A stretch of DNA of 25,737 nt from contig UQOJ01000030.1 in NCBI GenBank assembly GCA_900542635.1, positions 1 to 25,737 on the forward strand. The letters are read 5' to 3'. The position numbers and the translations under genes were made by a program. Positions 7,129 through 15,342 of this stretch are shown piece by piece. The notes under the pieces were generated by a model, which saw nothing but the letters and a program-made list of their open reading frames with translations, did no database searches and had not been told where the DNA came from. Numbering within the stretch: the stretch's first letter is position 1; every line of letters starts with the position of its first letter. The DNA comes from an uncultured Collinsella sp. GTDB lineage: Bacteria; Actinomycetota; Coriobacteriia; Coriobacteriales; Coriobacteriaceae.

Positions 7129-7692
7129 ATGACGTGCTCTTTGGTGGTTAACAGCAAGAGCGGTAATACCAGGATGGTTTCGGGCGCGATCAAGCGCGCT
7201 CTGCAGGCTGCGGGCGTCGAGTTTGTCCATGCCGCGGCGTTGAGCGACGATGCGGATGCAGATCAGGTTGCGCTCGAGGCGCAGGGCGCCCGCGTGGCCG
7301 ACACGGTGCTCGTCGGTTTTTGGTGCGACAAGGGCGCGTGCACGCCTTCGGTCGCGGCGTTGCTCTCCGCCTTGCACGGCAAGCGCGTGTTCCTGTTTGG
7401 CACCTGCGGCTTTGGGGCCGACCAGAGCTATTACCAGCAGATTATCGACCGCGTAACTTCCAATCTGGCTGGGGATGCCGAGCTTGCGGGCTGGGCGATG
7501 TGCCAGGGCAAGATGGGCCCCGCGGTCAAGCAGCGCTACGAGGCCATGCTCGAGCAAGATCCCGACAATGTCCGCTTTAAGATGCTGCTCGATAACTGGG
7601 TCGCCGCAAAGGATCACCCCACCAAGGAAGATCTGGACAACATGGCTGCAGCCGCCAAAAAGGCCGTTTTGGGGAGTAGCTCCCATCGCTGA
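7129..7692 (+). CDS. Flavodoxin family protein, BilS-like
   Basis: The protein has 187 residues. The N-terminus LVVNSKSGNT is the phosphate-binding loop of flavodoxins (consensus T/S-x-T/S-G-N-T), which hold FMN. The segments GFWCDKGACTPS and FGTCGFGADQSYY resemble the small flavodoxin family named BilS, known near bilirubin reductase BilR in gut bacteria. No bilR is present here, so a bilirubin role is not supported by context and a general electron-transfer role is as likely. The start is uncertain: ATG 7129 has GAGG 10 bases upstream, while GTG 7123 is in frame with a spacing of only 4. The gene stands alone, about 125 bases after the exporter, and ends 29 bases before a large terminator-bearing hairpin. 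Confidence 0.78.
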   Translation: MTCSLVVNSKSGNTRMVSGAIKRALQAAGVEFVHAAALSDDADADQVALEAQGARVADTVLVGFWCDKGACTPSVAALLSALHGKRVFLFGTCGFGADQSYYQQIIDRVTSNLAGDAELAGWAMCQGKMGPAVKQRYEAMLEQDPDNVRFKMLLDNWVAAKDHPTKEDLDNMAAAAKKAVLGSSSHR

Positions 7693-7721
7693 CGGCGGTC
7701 GGTCCATCTTTCTAAATGAAA

Positions 7722-7850
7722 CGTCCTCCCGGGCGTCGGGGCACGAAGTTCCCTGCTCTACAGTCCTGCGCAAGACGAAGGCCACATTAAGTGGCCTTCT
7801 TTGCGTGCGGAACTCGCGATGAACTTCGTGCCCCGCCGTCCGGGAGGACG
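7722..7850. repeat. 129-bp hairpin element A (variable arms, conserved core)
   Basis: The outer arms 7722-7747 and 7825-7850 are complementary in 24 of 26 positions plus one G-T pair. The core 7748-7824 is about 95% identical to the reverse complement of 12697-12774 in element B. The arms of A and B differ from each other at about 11 of 26 positions, yet each stays self-complementary. The core contains a Rho-independent terminator (7777-7802). The element lies 29 bases after the flavodoxin stop codon. No protein is supported inside it. Confidence 0.85.
7777..7802 (+). terminator. Terminator inside element A
   Basis: GAAGGCCAC (7777-7785) pairs perfectly with GTGGCCTTC (7791-7799) around the loop ATTAA, followed by TTT. 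It serves the flavodoxin gene. Confidence 0.75.
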
Positions 7851-7889
7851 CCTCTTTATTGATGGGAGGCCTGATAGGTCGATGGTTCC

Positions 7890-8060
7890 GTGCCCGGATG
7901 CGTCCAAAGTGGGACGGGCTTTCCGGATGGGCAGGCTTTCGAAAAATGCGTCCCGGAATTTGCCTTTGGAATGGGACGTAGTTTCCCGATGAGGCACTCG
8001 ACGGAAAATACATCCCAAAAATGGCCTTTGAGCTGGGATAAGATTTCCGCGGCATCTCGG
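7890..8060. repeat. Array of about 62-bp palindromic repeats, upstream of the large surface gene
   Basis: Two clear units start at 7940 and 8002. A shortened one lies at about 7894-7924. Each full unit is GGAAAAT(A/G)C(A/G)TCCC, about 17-20 bases, GGGA followed by a few bases and TTTCC, then about 16 bases. The two half-sites are imperfect inverted repeats. The same unit occurs four times at 12353-12590 on the other side of the 4.1-kb gene. The bases between 7851 and 7890 show nothing further. Confidence 0.72.
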
Positions 8061-8062
8061 AT

Positions 8063-8140
8063 TCTCAAAAATGAGACACGCCGTTGGCGAAAATGAGACA
8101 CGTGATATCGGGCATCGGACGTATCATTTGTAAAAATGAG
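8063..8140 (+). promoter_or_regulatory. Phased AAAATGAG repeats upstream of the large surface gene
   Basis: AAAATGAGACACG occurs at 8068-8080 and again at 8090-8102, and AAAATGAG recurs at 8133-8140. The spacings of 22 and 43 bases are close to two and four helical turns. The first copy overlaps a perfect inverted repeat TCTCA-N4-TGAGA (8063-8076). TATCAT at 8122-8127 could be a -10 box. Operator function is inferred only from spacing and position. Confidence 0.4.
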
Positions 8141-8171
8141 TCCACTCCACTCGAATAAAGCGAGGTCCCTC

Positions 8172-11100
8172 ATGTACGTTCCACACCCCCGTATCCGTAG
8201 GCTGTCGAAAATCCCGCTTGTTGGGACGGCGGCGCTTGCTGCGTTGATCGCCACGAGCGTCGCCTGCTTCACGGCCGCGCCCCAGGTTGCCCAGGCGGCA
8301 GATGCGCCTGCAATCACCGATATGACCGAGCAGGATTATCAAGCCCTGGGTCTGGGCACGAGCGAGGACATTCCGGCCGATACCGTTGGCCCCTATTCCA
8401 CTGATACCCCCACGACGTTTGCCACGCGCGGCGAGGTCTATATGGCAGCTAACGGTAGCCATGGCAATCGCTACACTCTGCGCGACAAGCTCGAGAACGT
8501 CGAGCGCGGTGACATTGGCGGCAGCAGCAAACTCACCGATGGCTATGGAAGTGTGTGGGGCGCCGCAAAGTTCTGGCAAAACGTCAACAACTTCGATACG
8601 AACAGCGATCTCTACAAGCATAGCGACTACGGTGGCGGCACCTGGTCGTACCTAAGCAACAATGAGTCCTCAACAGTACTCGCCAACGACAACAACGGTT
8701 TCTCGGGCATTCACGCCACGAGTGTTGAGTTCTGCAGCGACGCCAGCACGGGCAAAAAGAGCCGCGTTGCCGAGCTCCGTGCCTACGGCGACAGTTCCTC
8801 CACGACGATTGACGGCAAGTCATACGCCGGAAAGGTTGAGCTGGTCCTCTACTCGTTTAGCAACGGGCGTACGCGCACTCTCGACACACACCTGCCGGTG
8901 ACGGTCAACACTAATATGATGTACGAAGGCCGTTTTAAGTACCTGGATGCCGGTTACCTGCAAGAGCACGACGCCGTCTTTGATGTCGAGGCGGGCGATG
9001 TCGATGGCGACGGCGTCGACGAGCTTTTTGTCTACGCGGGCTGCTATGTCGACGAGAACGGCGTGCGCAAGGCTGTAGTCGACATGTATGACTTGGAGGG
9101 CGGCAACTGGAAGCAAAGCGTCGTCAAGATCGATGCCGGTAACGCCGCGGACTACACCACGCACAACAAGGGCGGGAACGACTCCTGGACGCAGCTTCAG
9201 TCAGCTCCTGTCGTTTCGCTAGCGGCCGGCGACCTCGATCGCGATTTTTGCGATGACCTCGCCATCGTGGTCTCGGCACCCTACGGCAAAAAGAATATCG
9301 CCAAGTCAACGCATTGCGAGCTGTTCTCGTGGGATGCATCCAAGGGTGCACTCGTCCATGTCGATGCTCTGGGTGACGCGGGCGCAATCTCCCTCTCCTC
9401 GAACGGCAAGACCATGGTCGCTGCGAATGCGACGTTCGGCACGTTTGCCGCCTACGATGAAGAAGGAAAGAAGACGGGTGAAACCGTCACGGGCCTTATT
9501 CTTGCGGGCTATGACTGGCAACGCAGCGCTTTTGATTACGACGCCTATGACGGCAGCAAGGGGCTGTACGGCGCGCTGTACCGCTACGCGTATTTTGACT
9601 CGGAGTCTGGCGAGTTCAAACTATCCGATTGCAAGGAATGCAGAGACGGGCTCCTTGCCTCCTATGGACTGATGCATGTGCCCAGCAGCGCATGGAAGGA
9701 TAGTGCTCAGGATAAGCGCTATCCGTGCACCTTGGCGCCTATTGCCCTTGCCACTGCCAACCTTGACGGTCTGTCTGAGCAGCCGGCGGTCGACGAGGTG
9801 CTCGTGGGCGGCGATGTGTTCCGCGACTTTGCCTGCAACACGGCGCAGAGCGGGGCCCAGGGTTTGGGTTCCATGGTCGGAACCATGAGCATGAGCGGCC
9901 AGCAATACAACAGTAGCAACAAGCATGACCACAAGGGTATCGAGCAGGTGTGGATCAGCGACGTTAAGGCGGGCAGCGTCTCGGGTTCGGACCGCTATAA
10001 CGAGAGCTTTATCGCCGTAGTGGGCAAGCACCGCGACGAGGACCTGCGCAAGAACGATGACTACTATTGGATGACCGCCTCGCATTTTTCGCTCGACGAG
10101 AACGGAAAGGTACGCCGCGGCGAGGAGCAGGTGATTAGCGAGAGCAACCGTCGCGGCACTACCTACGGCACATTTATCTCGCTCGCGCTGCCCGATGTCG
10201 ACAACGACAGCGTCAAGATTACGTACAAGGACCGCTACAAGGTCTATACCAACCCGCGCGTGCTCGCCGTGCTGCAGGATGCTCCCTATGTTGAGGATCT
10301 GGAGCAGGCATACGGCTATCTGGTGTTGGGCGGTACGGAATATGGCGAGGGCACGAGCACAGGGCAGATTCACGGCGGCACTATTGGCGCCGAGTTGGGC
10401 GTTGCCGTCGAGGTACAGACCGGTCCGCCCCTGGTGGCGATTAATGCTTCAGTCGATTTTGCCGCCGAGGGATGCTATGACTATCGGAGCGAGCGCACAG
10501 TGAGCGCCAGCGTAAGTTATGAGTCGCATGCCGGCGAAGGCGACAAAGCCGTGCTCTACACGATTCCGATGGTCTATTACGAGTACGAGATCGAAAATGA
10601 GGAAACTGGCGGCAAGGGCGTGATGGCGGCGCCCGTGTCGCTCGGCGCGCAGACCTCGGTCGTTAATGTCGAGGCCTATGACCGCGTTGCCAAGCAGCAC
10701 AACATGACGCCGCTCAGCTACTTTTTGACCAACCGGTCGGGAGAACCCGACAGCTATTACACGGCGCTCAACGGTACGACTCCCGTGCAAGATTCCTTTG
10801 GTCTGGGCAAGCCCGGCGTGACGCGTGCTTACACGTACGATGGGTATAGCGGTGCTGTCGCGCAGTCGGGGGCGAGCACTACGCAGACCATCGAAGTCGA
10901 GGAGGGCGAGGAGCAGGAGTTTGAGTATGGCTTTACGCTGAACGGCAGCGTTGTCATGGGCGCGAAGCTTGCAAAGCACGAGTTATTTGGCGGCCTGTGC
11001 TTTGGTGCCAACGCCGGCTTTACTACGGGTAACTCCTCGAGTGAATCGACCGAATACGGCGGCACCGTCGACAACCTGCCCGAGGCCGCGAAGGATAAGT

Positions 11101-12263
11101 ACGGCTTTGCGTGGCGCCTGGGCGTCAACGCGGTGGATGTCAACAAGTTCGAGGACGGCTCGGGCGACAAACTCGGCACCAAGGACACCGATCAGTTCTG
11201 GATCGTGGGCTATGACGTTAAGGACGTCGAGATGCCCGACGCGCCGGCCGTGACAGGCTTTACGGCAAACGCCGTCGATTCGACCAGCGTTACGTTTAGC
11301 TGGGACGACGTGCTCGCAAACAGGGGTGGCTTTAGCTACGGCGTGGGTATGCTGCAGAGTAACGCGGCCGACGCCATCGTCAACAGCTGGAAGATCGCCG
11401 ACAATACGCAGACCTCGCTTACCTGGGACGGGTTGCAGCCCAATACGGAGTATCGATTTGCCATTGCCGCCGTTAAGAATGGTTCAACGAACGAAACGGG
11501 CATTCGCTCGGCAATCATCACGGTCAAGACCATGCCCGAGGGCATGACGATGAGCGTGAGCGGACCTGCGGCGGATGTTGAAGAGGGGGAGAGTGTCGAA
11601 TACGAATCCTCGGTTGAGCGCGCGGCGGGAAGCCACCTAACGCTCTCGGCTATCGGCAACGTGACGCAGCTCGGTGCCGACGGTAGCGAAACGGAGCTGG
11701 CGCCGACATATATGTGGTATCGCAAGGGTCGCGGCGAGACCGAGTTCAAGCGTGTGGCTGCCGATGGCAACCTCGCAGCCGGGACGGCCTCGACGCTTGG
11801 GATTGACCTGACCGCAGATGATGACGGCGCGCAGTACTACTGCCATGTGGGTTACAACGATGTTGGCCTCGATACCGGTGTGACGCTCGTGAATATCGCG
11901 ACCGAGGAGACAGCACCCACAACGGTGAATGCCACCCCGATCCGCACGCGCCGCCTGTTCTCACAGGCAAGTGCGGGCGCCAAGAAGTTCCTGGACCATA
12001 CGCTGGTAAACACCGCCGGCCCCACCGACTCCGAAGGCTCAAAGGACCCCGAGACTCCGGCAACGCCTGAGACCCCGACGAGCCCGGACAAGCCAAAGTC
12101 AGATGAAGGAACCAAGACCGGCGTCAAGGCTACAACCTCAGTCAAGAACCTCGCAGGCACCGGCGACCAAACATTCGCCCTAGTCGCCACCGCAGCAGCA
12201 GCGGGAGCAACGCTCGTAGTGATAGCCCTCATCATGCTGATCAAGCGCCGCAAGACCCACTAG
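8172..12263 (+). CDS. Large sortase-anchored surface protein with FG-GAP-like, Fn3-like and Ig-like regions
   Basis: The protein has 1363 residues. A signal peptide (basic RIRRLSK, then a hydrophobic stretch, cut near AQAAD at about residue 43) exports it. FG-GAP/VCBS-like, Asp-rich calcium-loop motifs appear at about 271-300 (GDVDGDGVDELFVYAG), 349-370 (AGDLDRDFCDDLAIV) and 530-550, with a weaker PDVDND near 673, suggesting a beta-propeller. An unassigned, beta-rich, Gly/Ser-rich region covers about 700-1020. A fibronectin III-like domain follows (about 1023-1125) and then an Ig-like domain (about 1131-1240, ending DDDGAQYYCHV). The end has a Pro/Thr/Ser spacer, LAGTGD at 1327, a membrane helix and KRRKTH. 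ATG 8172 is chosen because GCGAGG lies six bases upstream; the in-frame ATG at 8136 has no ribosome site. An adhesin or glycan-binding role is likely but unproven. The gene has its own terminator. Confidence 0.85.
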   Translation: MYVPHPRIRRLSKIPLVGTAALAALIATSVACFTAAPQVAQAADAPAITDMTEQDYQALGLGTSEDIPADTVGPYSTDTPTTFATRGEVYMAANGSHGNRYTLRDKLENVERGDIGGSSKLTDGYGSVWGAAKFWQNVNNFDTNSDLYKHSDYGGGTWSYLSNNESSTVLANDNNGFSGIHATSVEFCSDASTGKKSRVAELRAYGDSSSTTIDGKSYAGKVELVLYSFSNGRTRTLDTHLPVTVNTNMMYEGRFKYLDAGYLQEHDAVFDVEAGDVDGDGVDELFVYAGCYVDENGVRKAVVDMYDLEGGNWKQSVVKIDAGNAADYTTHNKGGNDSWTQLQSAPVVSLAAGDLDRDFCDDLAIVVSAPYGKKNIAKSTHCELFSWDASKGALVHVDALGDAGAISLSSNGKTMVAANATFGTFAAYDEEGKKTGETVTGLILAGYDWQRSAFDYDAYDGSKGLYGALYRYAYFDSESGEFKLSDCKECRDGLLASYGLMHVPSSAWKDSAQDKRYPCTLAPIALATANLDGLSEQPAVDEVLVGGDVFRDFACNTAQSGAQGLGSMVGTMSMSGQQYNSSNKHDHKGIEQVWISDVKAGSVSGSDRYNESFIAVVGKHRDEDLRKNDDYYWMTASHFSLDENGKVRRGEEQVISESNRRGTTYGTFISLALPDVDNDSVKITYKDRYKVYTNPRVLAVLQDAPYVEDLEQAYGYLVLGGTEYGEGTSTGQIHGGTIGAELGVAVEVQTGPPLVAINASVDFAAEGCYDYRSERTVSASVSYESHAGEGDKAVLYTIPMVYYEYEIENEETGGKGVMAAPVSLGAQTSVVNVEAYDRVAKQHNMTPLSYFLTNRSGEPDSYYTALNGTTPVQDSFGLGKPGVTRAYTYDGYSGAVAQSGASTTQTIEVEEGEEQEFEYGFTLNGSVVMGAKLAKHELFGGLCFGANAGFTTGNSSSESTEYGGTVDNLPEAAKDKYGFAWRLGVNAVDVNKFEDGSGDKLGTKDTDQFWIVGYDVKDVEMPDAPAVTGFTANAVDSTSVTFSWDDVLANRGGFSYGVGMLQSNAADAIVNSWKIADNTQTSLTWDGLQPNTEYRFAIAAVKNGSTNETGIRSAIITVKTMPEGMTMSVSGPAADVEEGESVEYESSVERAAGSHLTLSAIGNVTQLGADGSETELAPTYMWYRKGRGETEFKRVAADGNLAAGTASTLGIDLTADDDGAQYYCHVGYNDVGLDTGVTLVNIATEETAPTTVNATPIRTRRLFSQASAGAKKFLDHTLVNTAGPTDSEGSKDPETPATPETPTSPDKPKSDEGTKTGVKATTSVKNLAGTGDQTFALVATAAAAGATLVVIALIMLIKRRKTH

Positions 12264-12290
12264 TAGCCAGTCGAACATATCGACAACCCA

Positions 12291-12329
12291 AAAACCCGGG
12301 TAGCCAAAAAAACAGGCGACCCGGGTTTT
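12291..12329 (+). terminator. Terminator of the large surface gene
   Basis: AAAACCCGGGT (12291-12301) pairs perfectly with ACCCGGGTTTT (12319-12329), with a 17-base loop. It begins 28 bases after the stop codon. Confidence 0.85.
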
Positions 12330-12352
12330 CTGTTGAGTGGAGACTCCGCAAG

Positions 12353-12590
12353 CGGAAACTGCATCCCACAATTAGCGCCCGGAACGGGACACATTTTCCG
12401 TCAAGCCCTCATCCGGAAAATCCATCCCAGTTTGAGCGCCCAGACCGGGACGCACTTTCCCAACGAGCCTCAACCGGAAAATACATCCCGGAATCCAGCT
12501 GAATAGTGGGACACACTTTCCCAATCAGGTCCCAAGCGGAAACTGCATTCCGTTCCGGACGTGAATTCTGGGACACGGTTTCCGGATACA
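12353..12590. repeat. Four tandem 61/62-bp palindromic repeats
   Basis: Units start at 12353, 12414, 12475 and 12537, giving periods of 61, 61 and 62. Each begins CGGAAA, has CATCCC or CATTCC seven to nine bases on, then a 17-20 base spacer, then GGGAC, four bases and TTTCC. The spacers differ from unit to unit while the half-sites are kept. The last unit runs into the small hairpin at 12593. The repeats are too imperfect and too short for a CRISPR array. Confidence 0.8.
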
Positions 12591-12592
12591 AA

Positions 12593-12615
12593 GAAGGCCA
12601 CAAGACGTGGCCTTC
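12593..12615 (-). terminator. Small copy of the GAAGGCCAC terminator hairpin
   Basis: GAAGGCCAC (12593-12601) and GTGGCCTTC (12607-12615) pair perfectly around a 5-base loop. On the minus strand CTTTGT follows. It is the same stem as inside elements A and B, without the long arms. The bases from 12616 to 12670 show nothing recognisable. Confidence 0.6.
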
Positions 12616-12670
12616 GACTTATATATGTTCAGCGGATACCCCTATGACAAGCTGCGCTCCAACAACAGGG

Positions 12671-12800
12671 CGTCTGTCCGGGCGGAGGCATATAAGGTTC
12701 ATCGCGAGTTCCGCAAACAAAGAAGGCCACTTAATGTGGCCTTCGTCTTGCGCAGGACTGTCCGAGCAGGGAACCTTATATGCCTCCGCCTGGACAGACG
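12671..12800. repeat. 130-bp hairpin element B (variable arms, conserved core)
   Basis: Arms 12671-12696 and 12775-12800 are complementary in 25 of 26 positions, with one G-T wobble. The core 12697-12774 is the reverse complement of the core of element A with about four differences. Seen from the neighbouring genes, A and B have the same orientation: both lie 27-29 bases after the stop codon of the gene they follow (the flavodoxin for A, the LTA-synthase-like gene for B). The two therefore form inverted copies around the large surface gene. Confidence 0.85.
12714..12744 (-). terminator. Terminator inside element B
   Basis: GAAGGCCAC (12722-12730) and GTGGCCTTC (12736-12744) flank the loop TTAAT. 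The minus-strand read-out ends CTTCTTTGTTT, a reasonable U-rich tail for the gene at 12828-15128. Confidence 0.7.
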
Positions 12801-12827
12801 TTTCAGTTGTGGCTCAGCAGCTAGCAG

Positions 12828-15128
12828 CTACTTAATCTTGGTCGTACCCGGTGCCAGGTTGGGGTCGGTCTCGTTAGCCTCGGTCTGGAAGTGCTCGGTG
12901 TACACATTCTTGCCGTCACGGAACATCTCGTAGTACTGCATCTTGGCGTAATCCTCGCGCGCCTTGGTTGCGGCTGCGGCATCGGCGTCGTCACCGGTGA
13001 CGTTGGAGGAAAGCGCCCAGCGCAGGCTGGCGTCCTCGTAGCCCACCGAGTTGATAGCGGGCAGCGACTCGCGCAGCGTCATGTGCGCCTTCTGGTAGTC
13101 GGTCAGCGGCGCGCCGATTAGCTGCATGAGCTGGGTGGACAGGTAGTTGGTGGACAGGTCGTCGACCTCGCTCGTCTGGTCGCAGCCGGCAACGTCGTAG
13201 TTGGCCCAGATGATGTAGTCGGTCTGCCACAGACGTTCCTGGTGCGTGGCGTCGTCCTCGCCGGTAAACCACTTATCGTTGAACTTGGACGGGAAGAACG
13301 GCTGGTGGTCGCCCCAGAACACCACGACCACCTTACGGTCGAGCTTGCTCAGGGCGTTGAGGAAGTAGCGAAGCGCCTGATCGGACTGCTCGATGCACGA
13401 GACATACTCGTCGACATCGGAGAGCGTGCCGTCCTCGACGGTCTTGGCATCCAGATCGGTCGTATCGATATTCAGGTGCATCTGCTTATCGACCGGCAGC
13501 AGACCCGTATCGTAGCCCGAGTGGTTCTGCATGGTCACGTCGAAGATAAACTGCGGATCGGCGTTCTGGTCGAGCAGCTCAAGAATCTTGTCGTAGGTAG
13601 CCTGGTCGGTCACCATGCCGCGCAAGGTGTCGGCTCCCTGGAAATCGTTGATGGACAGGAACTGGTCAAAGCCAAAGTCCTTGTAGACGTTCTCGCGGTT
13701 CCAGTTGGTTGCGTGATTGGGGTGCATAGCCGTGGTGGAATAGCCGAGCGATTTGAACTGCTCTGCCAGGTTCCCGGTCGTTTCCATGTTGTAGATGGTG
13801 TAGGGGTACACGCCCGAGCCCAGGTTGGCCATGGAGTTGCCGGTCATAAACTCAAACTCGGTATTGGCGGTGCCGCCGCCGTAGGCGCTCACGTAGAGCT
13901 TGCCGCGGCTGAGGCAGTTGGACAGGCTCTTAAAGTACTGCGGACCCTCGTAGCCGGCGCGCATGTTCTGGTAGATCGACAGATCCGAGAACGTCTCGTT
14001 CATGATGGCGATGACCGTGGGCTTCTCGCTGTCGAACTGCTCCTGGGCGGCGGCGCGCTCGTCGCTCTTGGCCGCGTCGGACTTGTCGTAGGCCTTGGCG
14101 TACTTTTTGAGCGTGGCCTTGGCATCGTCGACGGAGTAGTCGGCGGGTTTGGGCGGCTTGATGGACTGCGCTGCGCTAATGAAAGCGGGCAGGTAGCCCT
14201 CGCGCCAGTAGCTCTCGAGCGGGCGCCAAGTGTAGACGGTGATGCCGAGGGTGTTGTAGTAGTCGATGAGCGTGACGTGCGCGGTCACACCGCCCAGGCA
14301 CAGCACGGCCACGAGCAGGTTGGTGAGCAGCATGCGCTTGGCGTTGGCGGCGCCCTTCTGACGGTGCGGTTCCACCAGGCCAGCGTACTCGCACAGCAGC
14401 ATGGCGATGGCGGTAAAGCCCATGGACAGCACACAGAACAGCGAGATGGAGAAGGTGTAGCCGGTGCCGGCGACCGCGGCGGCGGTGGAGATGGCCGAAA
14501 GGTCGCCCGGCTGGATGGGCATGGACTTAAACGTGATAACGAAGAACTCGGCAATGCCCAGGATAAAGAGGGCAAAGGCCAGGACCGCGGGGGCTGCGCC
14601 GTGGCGCTGGAATAGGAAGAACAAGCCGACCATGAGCGTGGTGATGATGGCCCACTCGAGCAGGATGCACAGGGGGTAGACCCAGGTAAAGTCGTGGTTG
14701 GACGATACCTCCATGCCCAGCAGCGCAAAGACGCCGGCGAGCAGCAGGCACAGGACGGCGGCGACGAGCGGTTTGCCCACAAAGGCGCCGCGCAGGCGGG
14801 CGAGCTTGCCGGTGGGGGCGGGGGCGTCGGGCGCGGCGAACGCAAAGACGCGCGGGGCGATGCGGTCGCGGGCGATGCTGGCCCAAGCGCAGCCGGTGAG
14901 GATGGCGTTGGTCAGGATGAGCATCACGAAGGCGAGCGGCTCGTTTTGCGCGACGAGGCCAATAGCGCCCCAGACGGTCAAAAAGAGCTGGAACAGGCCG
15001 AAGGCGACGCTCCACCCAAGAGCGCTTTTGGCAACGGTGCCCGACTGAGCGCGAATGGCCTTGGCTTCGCGCAAAACAAGGTAGACGGTCGCCGCAAGAC
15101 CGACGAGCGAGATGGCGGCAGCGAACAT
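12828..15128 (-). CDS. LTA synthase family phosphoglycerol transferase (membrane sulfatase fold)
   Basis: The protein has 766 residues. The N-terminal half (to about 300) holds several membrane helices. The outer half is an alkaline-phosphatase/sulfatase-fold domain like LtaS, which moves glycerol-phosphate from phosphatidylglycerol onto a growing polymer. Visible active-site motifs are MNETFSD (nucleophile Thr379), GGGTANTEFEFMTG, MHPNHATNWNR, MQNHSGYD and FWGDHQP. The metal ligands expected in the family (Glu and Thr near the nucleophile, Asp-His in GDH) are present. The ATG at 15128 has GAGGAG seven bases upstream; a GTG at 15143 lies upstream of it without a good site. Whether the product is lipoteichoic acid or another polymer in this lineage is not shown. 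It is transcribed alone, towards the large surface gene, and ends before hairpin element B. Confidence 0.88.
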   Translation of the reverse strand: MFAAAISLVGLAATVYLVLREAKAIRAQSGTVAKSALGWSVAFGLFQLFLTVWGAIGLVAQNEPLAFVMLILTNAILTGCAWASIARDRIAPRVFAFAAPDAPAPTGKLARLRGAFVGKPLVAAVLCLLLAGVFALLGMEVSSNHDFTWVYPLCILLEWAIITTLMVGLFFLFQRHGAAPAVLAFALFILGIAEFFVITFKSMPIQPGDLSAISTAAAVAGTGYTFSISLFCVLSMGFTAIAMLLCEYAGLVEPHRQKGAANAKRMLLTNLLVAVLCLGGVTAHVTLIDYYNTLGITVYTWRPLESYWREGYLPAFISAAQSIKPPKPADYSVDDAKATLKKYAKAYDKSDAAKSDERAAAQEQFDSEKPTVIAIMNETFSDLSIYQNMRAGYEGPQYFKSLSNCLSRGKLYVSAYGGGTANTEFEFMTGNSMANLGSGVYPYTIYNMETTGNLAEQFKSLGYSTTAMHPNHATNWNRENVYKDFGFDQFLSINDFQGADTLRGMVTDQATYDKILELLDQNADPQFIFDVTMQNHSGYDTGLLPVDKQMHLNIDTTDLDAKTVEDGTLSDVDEYVSCIEQSDQALRYFLNALSKLDRKVVVVFWGDHQPFFPSKFNDKWFTGEDDATHQERLWQTDYIIWANYDVAGCDQTSEVDDLSTNYLSTQLMQLIGAPLTDYQKAHMTLRESLPAINSVGYEDASLRWALSSNVTGDDADAAAATKAREDYAKMQYYEMFRDGKNVYTEHFQTEANETDPNLAPGTTKIK

Positions 15129-15342
15129 GCTGAGACTCCTCACAAACTTAAAACCTACGAAAGCGGGGGTTTACCCGATTGTTACCTAAATATGCGCTGC
15201 ATTTGCGGGCTGCGCACAACAACCAGCCATATTAACGCGCACGTGCGGCGGTGTGGCGCAATGTAGTGGCGGCCTGCGCGATAATGGACGGGAATTACAC
15301 GGAAACGTAAAGGCTTCTTAAAGAATTAGCGAGGATAGAGCT

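Noticed and set aside
7129..7692. Firm assignment to a bilirubin-reduction operon
   Set aside because: Only the flavodoxin resembles BilS; no bilirubin reductase or other bil gene lies nearby.
8136..8171. Upstream ATG start for the large surface protein
   Set aside because: It has no ribosome site, while ATG 8172 has GCGAGG at good spacing and gives a normal signal peptide.
12353..12590. CRISPR array
   Set aside because: The repeated parts are short imperfect inverted half-sites of 14-15 bases with two alternating spacer lengths, not identical 25-37 base direct repeats, and no cas gene is nearby.
12607..12933. Small open frames across element B that resemble frames in element A
   Set aside because: The similarity follows from the DNA-level repeat of the core. 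The frames have no ribosome sites, run in different contexts and break at the arms.
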